Assembly: GCA_037384885.1 (NCBI GenBank)
Contig: JARRNO010000104.1
Coordinates: 1 to 7,243 of the forward strand
Direction: 5' to 3'
Source: JARRNO01 sp037384885
GTDB lineage: Bacteria > Acidobacteriota > UBA4820 > DSQY01
DNA: 7,243 bases
Position 1 is the stretch's first letter, and every line of letters starts with the position of its first letter. A program made the position numbers and the translations under genes. The notes below the pieces were generated by a model, which saw only the letters and a program-made list of their open reading frames with translations, did no database searches and was not told the DNA's origin. Positions 6,216 to 7,243 of this stretch are shown piece by piece.

Positions 6216-7134
6216 TCTCACCTCCGCCCAGGAGCAGATAGAGGACCGCCATACGGATGGAAACCCCGTTTTCCACCTGGTCCAGGATCACGGAGGAAGG
6301 GCCGTCGGCCACCTCCGAATCGATTTCCACCCCCCGGTTCATGGGGCCGGGATGCATGAGGATCACGTCCTTCCGGGCCCGCTGGAGGCGCTCCTTTGTG
6401 AGCCCGTAGGTCTTGTAATATTCGAGAAGCGTGGGAAAGAGCCCATGCTGCTGGCGCTCGAGCTGCATACGCAGCATCATGACCACGTCCTTTTTCTTCA
6501 ACGCTTCTTCAAAATCGGTCGTCACCCGGACCCCCAGGCTTTCCATCTTGGGCGGCAGCAGGGTCGCCGGCCCGCAGACGGTCACTTTGGCGCCCATGGT
6601 ATTGAGCAAGTGGATGTTGGAGCGCACCACCCGCGAGTGGGCGATATCGCCGCAGATCAGTACGTCGAGTCCCTTGAATCCGCCCTTTTTCTGACGGATC
6701 GTCAGCGCGTCCAGAAGGGCCTGCGTCGGGTGTTCATGGGCACCGTCGCCCGCATTGACCACCGAGGCCTTCGTATGGGGCAGGATCATGTGGTGGGATC
6801 CCGGGCTGGCGTGGCGCATCACGTAGCAGTCCGGCTGCATCCGTTCGATGTTCAGCACGGTATCCACAAGGCTTTCGCCTTTTTTCACGGCGCTGGTGCT
6901 GGCGGAAAAATTCAGAGTGTCGGCGGAGAGCCGCTTTTCCGCAATCTCGAAAGACGAGCGCGTCCGGGTGGAAGCCTCAAAGAAGAGGTTCACAACCAGC
7001 TTGCCGCGCAGCGCGGGCACCTTCTTCACCGAACGTGTCCCGATTTCCCGCATGTTGTCGGCGGTGTCGAGGATCTCGGTGATCTGTTCCGCCGTGAGCC
7101 CTTCGGTCCCCAGCAGATGTTTTCCCAGACTCAT
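6199..7134 (-). CDS. pyrB: Aspartate carbamoyltransferase catalytic subunit
   Basis: The 311-residue protein joins carbamoyl phosphate and L-aspartate to give carbamoyl-aspartate, the second step of cytosolic UMP synthesis. The length is normal for the catalytic chain. The carbamoyl-phosphate loop FFEASTRTRSSFE spans residues 51-63 (S55-T56-R57-T58-R59). K85 in the AVKKGES loop corresponds to the lysine donated by the neighbouring subunit of the trimer. R107-H108 and HPTQ at 135-138 are further phosphate and carbonyl contacts. The aspartate-binding region includes R222 (MMLRMQLER) and HPGPMNRG at 261-268. All expected active-site residues are present. The ATG is preceded by AGGAG at 7141-7145 with a 6-nt gap, and this Shine-Dalgarno overlaps the pyrR stop codon. 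The 3' end overlaps pyrC by 17 nt. No regulatory pyrI gene is seen, consistent with control through PyrR. Confidence 0.97.
   Translation of the reverse strand: MSLGKHLLGTEGLTAEQITEILDTADNMREIGTRSVKKVPALRGKLVVNLFFEASTRTRSSFEIAEKRLSADTLNFSASTSAVKKGESLVDTVLNIERMQPDCYVMRHASPGSHHMILPHTKASVVNAGDGAHEHPTQALLDALTIRQKKGGFKGLDVLICGDIAHSRVVRSNIHLLNTMGAKVTVCGPATLLPPKMESLGVRVTTDFEEALKKKDVVMMLRMQLERQQHGLFPTLLEYYKTYGLTKERLQRARKDVILMHPGPMNRGVEIDSEVADGPSSVILDQVENGVSIRMAVLYLLLGGGENEASH
6221..6225 (-). promoter_or_regulatory. Shine-Dalgarno of pyrC inside the pyrB coding sequence
   Basis: GGAGG followed by TGAGA and then ATG at 6215 gives a 5-nt spacing. It lies within the last codons of pyrB and decides in favour of the 6215 ATG over the in-frame GTG at 6221. 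Ribosomes finishing pyrB pass over this site, so initiation may depend partly on upstream translation. Confidence 0.75.
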
Positions 7135-7143
7135 GGCGTGCTC

Positions 7144-7243
7144 CTACTTCTTATCGCTTGCGGCGGTCTTCTCGAGGATGAGGGCTTCCTCTCCGTCCTG
7201 TTCCTTCAGACGCAGCTCCACGTGGTCTTCGCGACGCGTGTTC
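7144..7243 (-). CDS. pyrR: PyrR C-terminus (partial): pyrimidine operon attenuator / uracil phosphoribosyltransferase
   Basis: Only the last 32 codons are present, ending in TAG; the gene runs off the right edge. The visible peptide begins NTRREDHVELRLKEQDGEEA and ends in KTAASDKK. It matches the usual PyrR tail, in which a short N-x-x-(S/T)-(R/K)-x-E segment is followed by a beta strand and an E-x-D-G turn. In other bacteria PyrR binds pyr mRNA in response to UMP/UTP and promotes attenuation, and many members also have weak uracil phosphoribosyltransferase activity. The PRPP-binding motif and the RNA-binding face lie outside the window, so neither can be checked. Its position directly upstream of pyrB, with a 9-nt gap, is the main support beyond the peptide itself. 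A short lysine-ending extension follows the conserved part. Confidence 0.82.
   Translation of the reverse strand, partial: NTRREDHVELRLKEQDGEEALILEKTAASDKK

Noticed and set aside
4827..6359. 510-codon plus-strand open frame opposite pyrC and the end of pyrB
   Set aside because: It is a shadow of pyrC, whose catalytic motifs are intact. The antisense peptide is His/Arg/Gly-rich with no family resemblance.

Overview
The window looks like bacterial chromosome with roughly 60% GC. Every gene I accept lies on the minus strand, so transcription runs from high to low coordinates. Most starts carry good Shine-Dalgarno sequences. The right half is the end of a pyrimidine-biosynthesis operon in the order pyrR (C-terminus only) - pyrB - pyrC, followed by a small two-helix membrane protein with a zinc ribbon. 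The left half holds a large exported Asp-box (BNR) beta-propeller protein and a small alpha/beta hydrolase. A PyrR-led pyrBC operon beside a ~1,075-residue secreted BNR/VPS10-like protein is reminiscent of Acidobacteriota/Aminicenantota-type genomes. That placement is inference from gene content, not a phylogenetic result.

Layout from right to left: pyrR tail (7144-7243), pyrB (6199-7134), pyrC (4920-6215, overlapping pyrB by 17 nt), zinc-ribbon membrane protein (4487-4888), a 148-nt gap with an AT-rich patch, the Asp-box propeller protein (1111-4338), a 142-nt gap with a terminator-like hairpin, the alpha/beta hydrolase (210-968), then 209 nt without a convincing gene. PyrB and PyrC catalyse the second and third steps of de novo UMP synthesis, and the first gene of the run encodes the uracil-responsive attenuation regulator. 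Tight spacing (a Shine-Dalgarno overlapping the pyrR stop, the pyrB/pyrC overlap) supports one transcript with coupled translation. The zinc-ribbon gene sits 31 nt after pyrC and probably shares that transcript. The propeller protein and hydrolase look like separate functions.

The metabolic genes are ordinary. The two places most worth a second look are non-coding. (1) Positions 62-164 contain four perfect inverted repeats of 6-9 bp that nest and interlock. An extended -10 promoter on the minus strand would start transcription at the first arm. This may be a small structured RNA or a leader for a gene beyond the left edge, and its shape permits a speculative retron-like reading. (2) The Shine-Dalgarno and TTG start of the zinc-ribbon gene lie between two 11-nt complementary arms, and a perfect 16-bp palindrome competes for the same bases. 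This is a possible translational switch just after the pyrC stop.
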